A stretch of DNA of 64,000 bases from Gracilimonas sp. (GTDB lineage: Bacteria > Bacteroidota > Rhodothermia > Balneolales > Balneolaceae), in assembly GCF_040218225.1 (NCBI RefSeq), contig NZ_JAVJQO010000006.1, positions 124,001 to 188,000 on the forward strand. The letters are read 5' to 3'. Position numbers and translations under genes: made by a program. Shown here in pieces: positions 26,686 to 33,328 of the stretch (position 1 is the stretch's first letter; every line of letters begins with the position of its first letter). The notes below the pieces were generated by a model. That model made no database searches and was not told the DNA's origin. It worked only from the letters and a program-made list of their open reading frames with translations.

Positions 26686-27723
26686 TCAATAAGCCGCTCT
26701 TCTTGCATTAGCAAACCGCACCAGCGATAGCATCACAGGCACTTCAATTAAAACACCAACAACGGTTACTAAAGCTGCACCAGACTGCAGTCCGAATAAA
26801 GCGATAGCCACAGCAACAGCGAGCTCAAAGAAATTACTGGCTCCTATCATAGATCCCGGAGCACAGACCTGATACGGAAGTCCCAGCCATTTTCCGCCAA
26901 ACCACGCAATCCCGAAAATGAAATAGGTTTGAATAATCAGGGGAATGGCAATGAAAATAATATCCAGAGGCTGAGAAATAATACGTTCTCCCTGGTAAGC
27001 AAATAGGAGAATGAGCGTAATCAGCAGTGCTGAGATCGAAACCGGTTTGAATCTGGGTAAAAATTTATGGGTGTACCATTCCTTCCCTTTCTGAGCAATT
27101 ACTACTTTGTGTGTCAGATACCCGGCAACCAACGGAATCACCACAAACACGATAATGGAAGCTGCCAATGTATTCCAGGGAATGGTTATATCAGTGATGC
27201 CTAACAATAATCCTACTATCGGAATGAATAGCACCAGGATCAGCAAATCATTTACAGAAACCTGTACAAGCGTATAGTTTGGATCCCCATCCGATAAGTA
27301 TGACCATACAAAAACCATTGCCGTACAAGGAGCAGCTCCAAGTAAAATAGCACCGGCAATATACTGGTCGGCCAACTCCGGACTCAGCCACGCCGAATAG
27401 AGCTGATCAAAGAAGATCCATGCAAAAAACGCCATCGTGAAAGGTTTTATGGCCCAGTTAATGATAACGGTCCATACCACACCTTTGGGCGATTTTCGGA
27501 TCTCTTTAAGCGATCCGAAATCAACCTGCAGCATCATTGGGTAAATCATCAGCCAAATCAGAATAGCCACGGGAATGTTTACTTTATAGATCTCCCACCG
27601 GCTGATAACCTCTATAGAGTCTCCGGCCAAATATCCAACTCCAATTCCGATTCCAATACATAGCAGTACCCAAACCGTCAGGTACCGCTCGAAAAAGTCC
27701 ATTCTTTTTTGTTTATCCGACAT
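26686..27723 (-). CDS. acr3: Arsenite efflux permease, ACR3 family
   Basis: A 345-residue inner-membrane transporter with ten hydrophobic helices of the BART superfamily. The ACR3 hallmark cysteine is present in LLGAAPCTAMVFVWSYLSDG (about residues 128-147), and the second conserved region is CAPGSMIGASNFFELAVAVAIALFG (about 283-307). It exports arsenite using the proton gradient. It is the last gene of the operon, one base after the preceding DUF6428 stop codon, and a second ArsR-type operator lies before that DUF6428 gene. A potential terminator follows at about 26.66 kb. Confidence 0.96.
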   Translation of the reverse strand: MSDKQKRMDFFERYLTVWVLLCIGIGIGVGYLAGDSIEVISRWEIYKVNIPVAILIWLMIYPMMLQVDFGSLKEIRKSPKGVVWTVIINWAIKPFTMAFFAWIFFDQLYSAWLSPELADQYIAGAILLGAAPCTAMVFVWSYLSDGDPNYTLVQVSVNDLLILVLFIPIVGLLLGITDITIPWNTLAASIIVFVVIPLVAGYLTHKVVIAQKGKEWYTHKFLPRFKPVSISALLITLILLFAYQGERIISQPLDIIFIAIPLIIQTYFIFGIAWFGGKWLGLPYQVCAPGSMIGASNFFELAVAVAIALFGLQSGAALVTVVGVLIEVPVMLSLVRFANARRAAY

Positions 27724-27724
27724 G

Positions 27725-28171
27725 TTAACAACAGGCTCCGGCTTTGGCTGTTCGGGTTAAACTTGGCTTACAAACCGTTGGCTTGACCATTAAATCTATA
27801 ACCAACCTTTCTTGCTGTACAGCAAAATTTTGAATTGAATATCTGCTGGTGGGGTGATCAGAATCACCGAATTCTATGAATAATTCCGCTTCATTTTGAT
27901 ATGACTTCTTTTGCCCAACCAAGTCAATGATTTTAAGTGCTTTATTGGTTGTCCATTCAGCTGTCTTGTAGGAGTTCTCATTCACCCAAAGCTGGATGAC
28001 TGTCTCATTGTATGAATGTTGATTCCCGCCACAATCCACAGAGTCAACAGAATGATGCTGTATCTCAGTGATGTGCAGATCGCCTGAAATAATAGTGTTA
28101 TCCGGAAGGCTGAACTGAAGTTCTTTGCCGGAATTATTAACCAATGTATTTATAAATGTTGAAGTATTCAT
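27725..28171 (-). CDS. DUF6428-like arsenic-operon protein with Cys-Cys tail
   Basis: The 148-residue product belongs to a family of unknown function that I associate with DUF6428, common in Bacteroidota ars operons. It is soluble, with an N-terminal domain containing ISGDLHITEIQHHSVDSVDCGG, rich in histidine and with one cysteine, and an Arg/Lys-rich end finishing AGACC. The terminal cysteine pair recalls the tails of two other proteins of the same operon and might bind As(III). A 16-bp palindrome like the arsR operator lies only 4 bp upstream of its ATG. Confidence 0.78.
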   Translation of the reverse strand: MNTSTFINTLVNNSGKELQFSLPDNTIISGDLHITEIQHHSVDSVDCGGNQHSYNETVIQLWVNENSYKTAEWTTNKALKIIDLVGQKKSYQNEAELFIEFGDSDHPTSRYSIQNFAVQQERLVIDLMVKPTVCKPSLTRTAKAGACC

Positions 28172-28174
28172 TTT

Positions 28175-28190
28175 ATCGTATTTATGCGAT
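28175..28190 (-). promoter_or_regulatory. Second ArsR-type operator inside the ars operon
   Basis: ATCGTATTTATGCGAT is a near-palindrome matching 14 of 16 bases of ATCGTAATTATACGAT upstream of arsR. It lies between arsC and the DUF6428 gene, 4 bp from the latter's start codon. It suggests separate repression of the DUF6428-acr3 pair by ArsR. No obvious promoter elements were found next to it. Confidence 0.6.
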
Positions 28191-28207
28191 TAATTTGGAT
28201 AAATTTT

Positions 28208-28816
28208 TTAGACCTTGCTCACCATATAAAACATCTCTGTTGCAATCTGAAAGCACCGTTCATCATAAGTTTCTTTTTCTGCATTAGTGCCATCAGATTC
28301 TTTTGGATCCCGATAGGTAATGGATATTCTAAATTCAGCTCCGGGCACAAAAGGACAGTTTTCGTCGGCATCAGAGCATGTCATGATAGCAGCAAAAGAT
28401 GTATCAGGATTGAAATCATCATCAAAGGTTTTAGAGAAACAGATAAGCGGCTCGGCTTTTTCGTCAAACTTTACCATATATCTGGGATTTTCGCCGCCGG
28501 AATTTTTCACCATAAATCCGGCTCTTTCAATGGCTGCTACCGCCCTTGAATTGAAAGCTGTGGCTTCAGTTCCACCCGAATAGGTTTGGATGTTTTTGAG
28601 ACCAAGCTGATGGGCTGCAACAGCTGTCCAAATCTGCGCCAAATGACTTCTTCTGCTGTTATGTGTACAAATGAAGTTCAGCTTTACGGGTTGATCTTTC
28701 TCAATCTTTGAACGGATATAATCAGCCAATTTCCCCAGTCTTTCTTTTCTTTCCGGGAGAATGGAATTAAAATCAGACTCCAGATTTTTTGTGTATTTTT
28801 TTAATTCTTTATACAT
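28208..28816 (-). CDS. arsC: Arsenate reductase, low-molecular-weight phosphatase type
   Basis: A 202-residue protein of the LMW tyrosine-phosphatase-like ArsC family. The CX5R loop is Cys50-THNSR-Arg56 in NFICTHNSRRSHLAQ, and an acidic DP pair is at 170-171 (TYRDPKESD). The second cysteine that thioredoxin-linked ArsC enzymes carry inside the loop is Arg55 here. Cys147 and Cys154 in MTCSDADENCPFVPGA probably take part in relay instead. It reduces arsenate to arsenite, which ArsM methylates or Acr3 exports. The gene lies 11 bp after arsM and has an N-terminal helical extension of about 40 residues. Confidence 0.9.
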   Translation of the reverse strand: MYKELKKYTKNLESDFNSILPERKERLGKLADYIRSKIEKDQPVKLNFICTHNSRRSHLAQIWTAVAAHQLGLKNIQTYSGGTEATAFNSRAVAAIERAGFMVKNSGGENPRYMVKFDEKAEPLICFSKTFDDDFNPDTSFAAIMTCSDADENCPFVPGAEFRISITYRDPKESDGTNAEKETYDERCFQIATEMFYMVSKV

Positions 28817-28827
28817 CAGTTCTGTAA

Positions 28828-29733
28828 TTAACAGCAGCCCGAACCGGGTTCACAGGCATTAGCATTGGCATTTCCAAGCATGGTCACCGCTTGCTGTTTA
28901 GTTGATTTATTTTCACCACCCTTTTGAGCGAAAACAGTAATACTGTAAATACCGGTTCCGCCAGAGTTAAATTCGACAATCTCATCTTCACTTAGATACT
29001 GATTCAGAATGTCATCGGGGATCTCAATAGGTTTCTGTTTCTGTATAGTGATATTTTCAAATCCGGCTTCTTTGATGTAGTCCAGATACGTTTCTTTCTG
29101 AATAGCTCCTGCTACACATCCGGCATACATTTCTGCGTCTTCTCTAAGCGCTTCAGGGAGATCTCCTTCCAGCACGATGTCGGAAATGCTGAAATGTCCG
29201 CCAGGTTTAAGTACCCTGTAGATTTCTGAAAATACTTTGGGCTTATTGGGCACCAGGTTTAATACACAGTTACTAACAACCACATCAGCTACGTTATCGG
29301 AAACAGGCATCTCCTCGATATCACCAGAACGAAATTCAACATTATTGAACCCAAGCTTGTCAGCATTTTCACGGGCTTTTTTAATCATCGGTTCCGCAAA
29401 ATCAATTCCCAGAACTTTACCTGTTTCACCGGATTCATGCCGGGCTACAAAGCAATCATTCCCGGCTCCTGAACCCAAATCAATTACATAATCACCTGTC
29501 TGGATTTTTGCGAATTGAGTGGGAAGACCACAACCCAGACCTAAATCCGCCTCGGCGTTATAGCCTTCAAGTTCACTATAATCATCCGTCATGATATTAT
29601 AAACCTTGGTGGATTCTCCTCCAGCTCCACAACAAGATCGGGCATTATAGTCTTTGCCTTGTTCGCTGATCTCAGAATACTTCCTGCGAACGGTTTCTTT
29701 GAGTTCTTCGGGGGATTTTTTTTTGGTTTTCAT
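28828..29733 (-). CDS. arsM: Arsenite S-adenosylmethionine methyltransferase
   Basis: A 301-residue ArsM. SAM motif I is VIDLGSGAGNDCFVA (about 83-97), and GHFSISDIVLEGDLP follows the fold. The four arsenic-related cysteine sites of the family are present: Cys34/Cys35 in ARSCCGAGG, Cys68 in LGLGCGLPTQFA, Cys156 in VVVSNCVLNLVP and Cys206 in MYAGCVAGAI. The tail ends ANACEPGSGCC and adds three cysteines. It converts As(III) to methylated, partly volatile species. The start codon lies one base after the arsR stop codon, so the two genes are probably translationally coupled. Confidence 0.95.
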   Translation of the reverse strand: MKTKKKSPEELKETVRRKYSEISEQGKDYNARSCCGAGGESTKVYNIMTDDYSELEGYNAEADLGLGCGLPTQFAKIQTGDYVIDLGSGAGNDCFVARHESGETGKVLGIDFAEPMIKKARENADKLGFNNVEFRSGDIEEMPVSDNVADVVVSNCVLNLVPNKPKVFSEIYRVLKPGGHFSISDIVLEGDLPEALREDAEMYAGCVAGAIQKETYLDYIKEAGFENITIQKQKPIEIPDDILNQYLSEDEIVEFNSGGTGIYSITVFAQKGGENKSTKQQAVTMLGNANANACEPGSGCC

Positions 29734-29734
29734 A

Positions 29735-30067
29735 TTAGCAGCAGGTTGGCTTTGGTATTGAAATTTCTTCGATCATAACTTCCATCACAGATTTGAATTC
29801 AGCCAAATTATCCTCGTCAAAGCAATAGCAAGTTCTCACCCCTTCGATCTCGCCTTTAATAATTCCGGCCGACTTCAAAGCCTTTAAATGTTGCGAAACA
29901 GTGGATTGCGCAAGTGGTAATTCTTCTGTTATATCTCCACAGTAACAGGCATTCGTTTTAGCCAAGATTTGTAGAATTGCAATCCGTGCCGGGTGAGCAA
30001 TGGCCTTGGCAAACTCAGCTGCTTTGATCTGTTTTTTGTTAAATAATTGTGCTTTTGTTATCGCCAT
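29735..30067 (-). CDS. arsR: Arsenical-resistance repressor ArsR
   Basis: A 110-residue winged-helix repressor with an early helix FAKAIAHPARIAILQIL and a recognition helix LAQSTVSQHLKALKSAGII. Cys41 and Cys43 in NACYCGDI lie in the alpha-3 position of classical As(III) sensors. Further pairs are Cys80/Cys82 in VRTCYCFDE and a terminal Cys109-Cys110. Arsenite binding should release it from its operator. The operator overlaps the transcription start and lies directly next to its ATG. It is the first gene of the five-gene operon. Confidence 0.95.
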   Translation of the reverse strand: MAITKAQLFNKKQIKAAEFAKAIAHPARIAILQILAKTNACYCGDITEELPLAQSTVSQHLKALKSAGIIKGEIEGVRTCYCFDEDNLAEFKSVMEVMIEEISIPKPTCC

Positions 30068-30122
30068 AATCGTATATCGTAATTATACGATTGATAGTAC
30101 GGGATTAATCATGAAGTGTCAA
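30068..30122 (-). promoter_or_regulatory. ars operon promoter with overlapping ArsR operator
   Basis: On the minus strand TTGACA (30122-30117) and TACTAT (30099-30094) are separated by 17 bp, a canonical sigma-70 spacing. Immediately downstream lies the 16-bp palindrome ATCGTAATTATACGAT (30076-30091), followed by another half-site AATCGTAT at 30068-30075, and the arsR ATG begins at 30067. The leader would be about 20 bases and lies inside the operator, so no separate ribosome-binding site is visible. Confidence 0.8.
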
Positions 30123-30174
30123 TACTTTTTAGCGAAATTTTCTGTTCACACTTGAATCAATTAACCAAAAGTCA

Positions 30175-30260
30175 TGTCATGCCGAATGCCTGAGATCAGG
30201 AGGTGTGTAAGCTTTTGACTTTAATTTAGAACCAGATTCCTGTCTTCGCGGGAATGGCCG
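30175..30260. repeat. Degraded dispersed intergenic repeat
   Basis: The stretch contains GCCTGAGATCAGG and, on the minus strand, CATTCCCGCGAAGACAGG followed by AATCTGG, which resembles the ATTCCCGCGAAGGCGGGAATC class of short palindromic repeats scattered between genes in many bacteria. Flanks are imperfect, suggesting decay. No gene lies in the roughly 280 bp between 30093 and 30374. Confidence 0.5.
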
Positions 30261-30293
30261 TTCGTGCAATTTGAAAATAGCGACATAAAAAAA

Positions 30294-30319
30294 GAGAGCC
30301 CCGGTTCCCCGGAGCTCTC
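30294..30319 (-). terminator. Terminator of the TonB receptor operon
   Basis: GAGAGC and GCTCTC form the outer stem, with an inner CCGG/CCGG helix and a short loop. On the minus strand it is followed by a seven-T run. A second small hairpin (CTCACA/TGTGAG, 30334-30349) lies between it and the stop codon. Confidence 0.85.
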
Positions 30320-30374
30320 CTTGATCAGCACACCTCACAGTGATGTGAGACGTTTATGTGAGTAGGAATAGTGA

Positions 30375-33287
30375 TTATTTAATCAATGTCATTTTGCGTG
30401 TTACCGCTACATTTCCGCTGGTTAAGCGATAGATGTACAATCCACTTGAAAGGTTGCTTGCATTGAAGTTTAGCGTGCTCATACCTGAAGAGAACATTTC
30501 CCTGTTGGCAAGCGTAGCCACTTCACGACCCAGCATGTCATACACTTTCAGCGTTACTTGCTGTGCCTGTGGCAGCGTAAAACTAATCTGTGTAGTTGGG
30601 TTAAATGGGTTTGGATAGTTTTGGTTCAGCGTTACTGAATTCGGAACTTCTGAAGGGCTTCCTTCAGTATCAGTAACTAAACCACTACCTAAGAATCCAT
30701 AAGCATCCAAAGCAGTCCAGCCAGCAGCCCAGTTAGAGCCATCAAAAGCACCTGCATAATTTGTTGGATAGAACCAGTCATCTTCCATAGCTACTGCAGT
30801 TCCATAAACAGGGCTATCTGGATTTGGTCGTGGATCTAAACCTGCATCGTCAGTTCGGCTTATCCCTCTAAGCATTGGATCAACAATTGTATTGCTGTTA
30901 GCACTCAGCATTGTTTCTTCGTAACCATTTGTTGCCATGTCAGCAAAAGTAGTACCTGTTCCAAAGCTGAAGAAGATACTGTTAGTGATATTCAATGAAT
31001 CTGCTTCAAGTCGAGCTCTTGAGTCAAAGTCATCTACACCGTCTACATCTTCTACGCGTAGAGCGTTACCCGGGTGATCTGTGAATACTGAGTTTGCATA
31101 TAATGCACCAGTGTTGTCACGGAACTCAAGCATTTGTCCCGGATCGCCGGATGGAGTTGAAGAAACGCCAGGTCCAATGTAAGTAGCATTTGAAATCACT
31201 GGGTATGCAAATGGAGTACCCGTTTCATCGCCACCGGCACCATCCATTTCAGCTGAACGTCCAGCCTGATCGCTATCCTGGATAACAAACCAGAATTGGC
31301 CTTTTCCACGGAATCCCTGATCCCAGTCAAAAGCGTCATCATTGTTAAAAGCAGAAATCAGGTATCTTGTATTTACTGTTCCACCGAACCACTCGTATCC
31401 ATCATCGCCACTGGCAAATGACTCTATATACTCAATAGTAGTTCCGGCGCCAACGCCACCAAGAGTTAAACCTTGAATCTCGTTACCTGAACTTGAACCA
31501 ATATTGATTCCTGAGTGACGGATAGATACATAGCGAAGTACACCAGAATCATCCATGTCATCAGTACCACCATATCCTACTAAGTCAGGATCTGAAGAAA
31601 TCTCATTTACTCCTTCAATAGTAGCTTCTACAGTATTGTTGGTTGAAGCACGGCCAAGAATAACAAGTCCGCCCCACTCTCCAACATCATCTTTGGTTAA
31701 GTTGGCATCATCTTCAGCAGTAAAAATAATAGGATTGCTTGAAGTACCTTCAGCAAAAATTCTAGATCCACGAGTGATTACCAAACCGGAAGCATCCAGA
31801 TCCTGTCCTTCGCCACCACGTACTGTGGTTCCAGCTTCTATGTATAGATCAGCACCATCAGTCACAAACACCATTCCATCCAGAAGATACTCATTGTCAG
31901 CAGTCCAGTAAGTATCTTCAGTAATATTTCCTGATACTGCTTCCATTCCTGGTGTACCTGACTCACTTAAATAGCCATATTGGTCAAGAGCAGTCCATCC
32001 TGCTAACCAGTTATTTCCACCGAAAGCACCTTTAAAAGAAACCTCGCTAAAGAAAGCGTCTTCTGGTATAACAGCACCACTTAAAACCGCGCTATTACCA
32101 GGACGAGGGTCTAAACCAGCATCACCTGTTCGGCTAATTCCGCCTAACTCTGGATCAATAGTAACATTATTGTTAGCTGTAAGCATGGTTGCTTCATAAG
32201 CATTTGTTGCCATGTCAGCTAATGTAGTACCTGTTCCAAAGCTGAAGAAAACACTGTTTGTAATGTTCAATGAATCTGCTTCAAGACGAGCTCTTGAGTC
32301 AAAGTCATCTACACCGTCTACATCTTCTACGCGAAGAGCGTTACCCGGGTGATCTGTGAATACAGAGTTAGCATAAAGCGCACCCGTGTTGTCACGGAAC
32401 TCAAGCATTTGTCCCGGATCGCCGGATGGAGTTGAAGAAACGCCAGGTCCAATGTAAGTAGCATTTGAAATCACTGGGTATGCAAACGGAGTACCTGTTT
32501 CATCGCCACCGGCACCATCCATCTCAGCAGAACGTCCAGCCTGATCGCTATCCTGGATTACAAACCAGAATTGGCCCTTTCCACGGAATCCCTGATCCCA
32601 GTCAAAAGCATCATCATTGTTGAAAGCAGACACTAAATACTTTGTGTTTACAGTTCCACCGAACCACTCATATCCATCATCACCACTGGCAAATGATTCT
32701 ACATATTCAATAGTAGTTCCGGCACCAACGCCACCAAGGGTTAAACCTTGAATTTCGTTACCAGAACTTGAACCAATATTGATTCCTGTGTGACGGATAG
32801 ATACATACCGAAGAATACCGGAATCATCCATGTCATCAGTACCACCATAACCTACAAGTGCTGGATCGCTGGTGATCTCGTTTACCCCTTCGATGGTAGC
32901 TTCAACAACATTGTTAGTTGAAGCGCGACCTAGAATTACCAGTCCGCCCCACTCTCCAACATCATCTTTGGTTAAGTTGGCATCATCTTCAGCAGTAAAG
33001 ATAATGGGATTTTCCGCTGTACCTTCAGCGAATATCTTTGAACCACGGGTAATTACCAAGCCGGATGCATCAAGATCCTGACCTTCACCACCACGAACTG
33101 TGGTCCCTGCTTCAATATACAGATCGGCTCCTCCTGTTACGAAAATCATACCGTCAAGTACGTATTCGTTATCAGAGGTCCACTCTGTATCTTCAGTAAT
33201 GTTTGCACTTACAGTCACAGTAGTTTGCGCCATCGCAAGGAAGGGCAAACTCATCAAGACTGCTATTAGTAGCGTTGCTTTCTTCAT
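30375..33287 (-). CDS. Secreted surface protein with two near-identical ~425-residue modules and T9SS sorting domain
   Basis: The 970-residue product has a signal peptide (LLIAVLMSLPFLAMAQ), two tandem copies of a glycine- and aspartate-rich module (about 25-450 and 450-865), and a T9SS sorting domain with [16 protein letters not shown] and a final KMTLIK. Each module contains VRGGEGQDLDASGLVITRG, TKDDVGEWGGLVILGRAS, ESFASGDDGYEWFGGTVN and FDWDQGFRGKGQFWF, and a right-handed beta-helix is likely. The function is unknown. The gene follows the TonB receptor by 41 bp, so it may be a surface binding or processing partner for the receptor's substrate. The DNA of the two modules is almost identical over long stretches. 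Confidence 0.88.
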   Translation of the reverse strand: MKKATLLIAVLMSLPFLAMAQTTVTVSANITEDTEWTSDNEYVLDGMIFVTGGADLYIEAGTTVRGGEGQDLDASGLVITRGSKIFAEGTAENPIIFTAEDDANLTKDDVGEWGGLVILGRASTNNVVEATIEGVNEITSDPALVGYGGTDDMDDSGILRYVSIRHTGINIGSSSGNEIQGLTLGGVGAGTTIEYVESFASGDDGYEWFGGTVNTKYLVSAFNNDDAFDWDQGFRGKGQFWFVIQDSDQAGRSAEMDGAGGDETGTPFAYPVISNATYIGPGVSSTPSGDPGQMLEFRDNTGALYANSVFTDHPGNALRVEDVDGVDDFDSRARLEADSLNITNSVFFSFGTGTTLADMATNAYEATMLTANNNVTIDPELGGISRTGDAGLDPRPGNSAVLSGAVIPEDAFFSEVSFKGAFGGNNWLAGWTALDQYGYLSESGTPGMEAVSGNITEDTYWTADNEYLLDGMVFVTDGADLYIEAGTTVRGGEGQDLDASGLVITRGSRIFAEGTSSNPIIFTAEDDANLTKDDVGEWGGLVILGRASTNNTVEATIEGVNEISSDPDLVGYGGTDDMDDSGVLRYVSIRHSGINIGSSSGNEIQGLTLGGVGAGTTIEYIESFASGDDGYEWFGGTVNTRYLISAFNNDDAFDWDQGFRGKGQFWFVIQDSDQAGRSAEMDGAGGDETGTPFAYPVISNATYIGPGVSSTPSGDPGQMLEFRDNTGALYANSVFTDHPGNALRVEDVDGVDDFDSRARLEADSLNITNSIFFSFGTGTTFADMATNGYEETMLSANSNTIVDPMLRGISRTDDAGLDPRPNPDSPVYGTAVAMEDDWFYPTNYAGAFDGSNWAAGWTALDAYGFLGSGLVTDTEGSPSEVPNSVTLNQNYPNPFNPTTQISFTLPQAQQVTLKVYDMLGREVATLANREMFSSGMSTLNFNASNLSSGLYIYRLTSGNVAVTRKMTLIK
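30690..33215 (-). repeat. In-frame tandem duplication, period 1275 bp
   Basis: The two halves of the surface-protein gene match at an offset of exactly 1275 bp (425 codons). One example is the run starting at 31111 and its copy at 32386, identical over about 100 bp. Boundaries are approximate and were judged by eye. Divergence is concentrated near the ends of each unit. Confidence 0.85.
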
Positions 33288-33328
33288 TTGTACGTATGTT
33301 TATTTAGGGTTTTAAGTTAAATTCTATT

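Noticed and set aside
11672-33287. The recurring NYPNPFNP segments at three loci as a mobile or repeated element
   Set aside because: They are homologous T9SS sorting domains at the ends of three secreted proteins, with diverged DNA.
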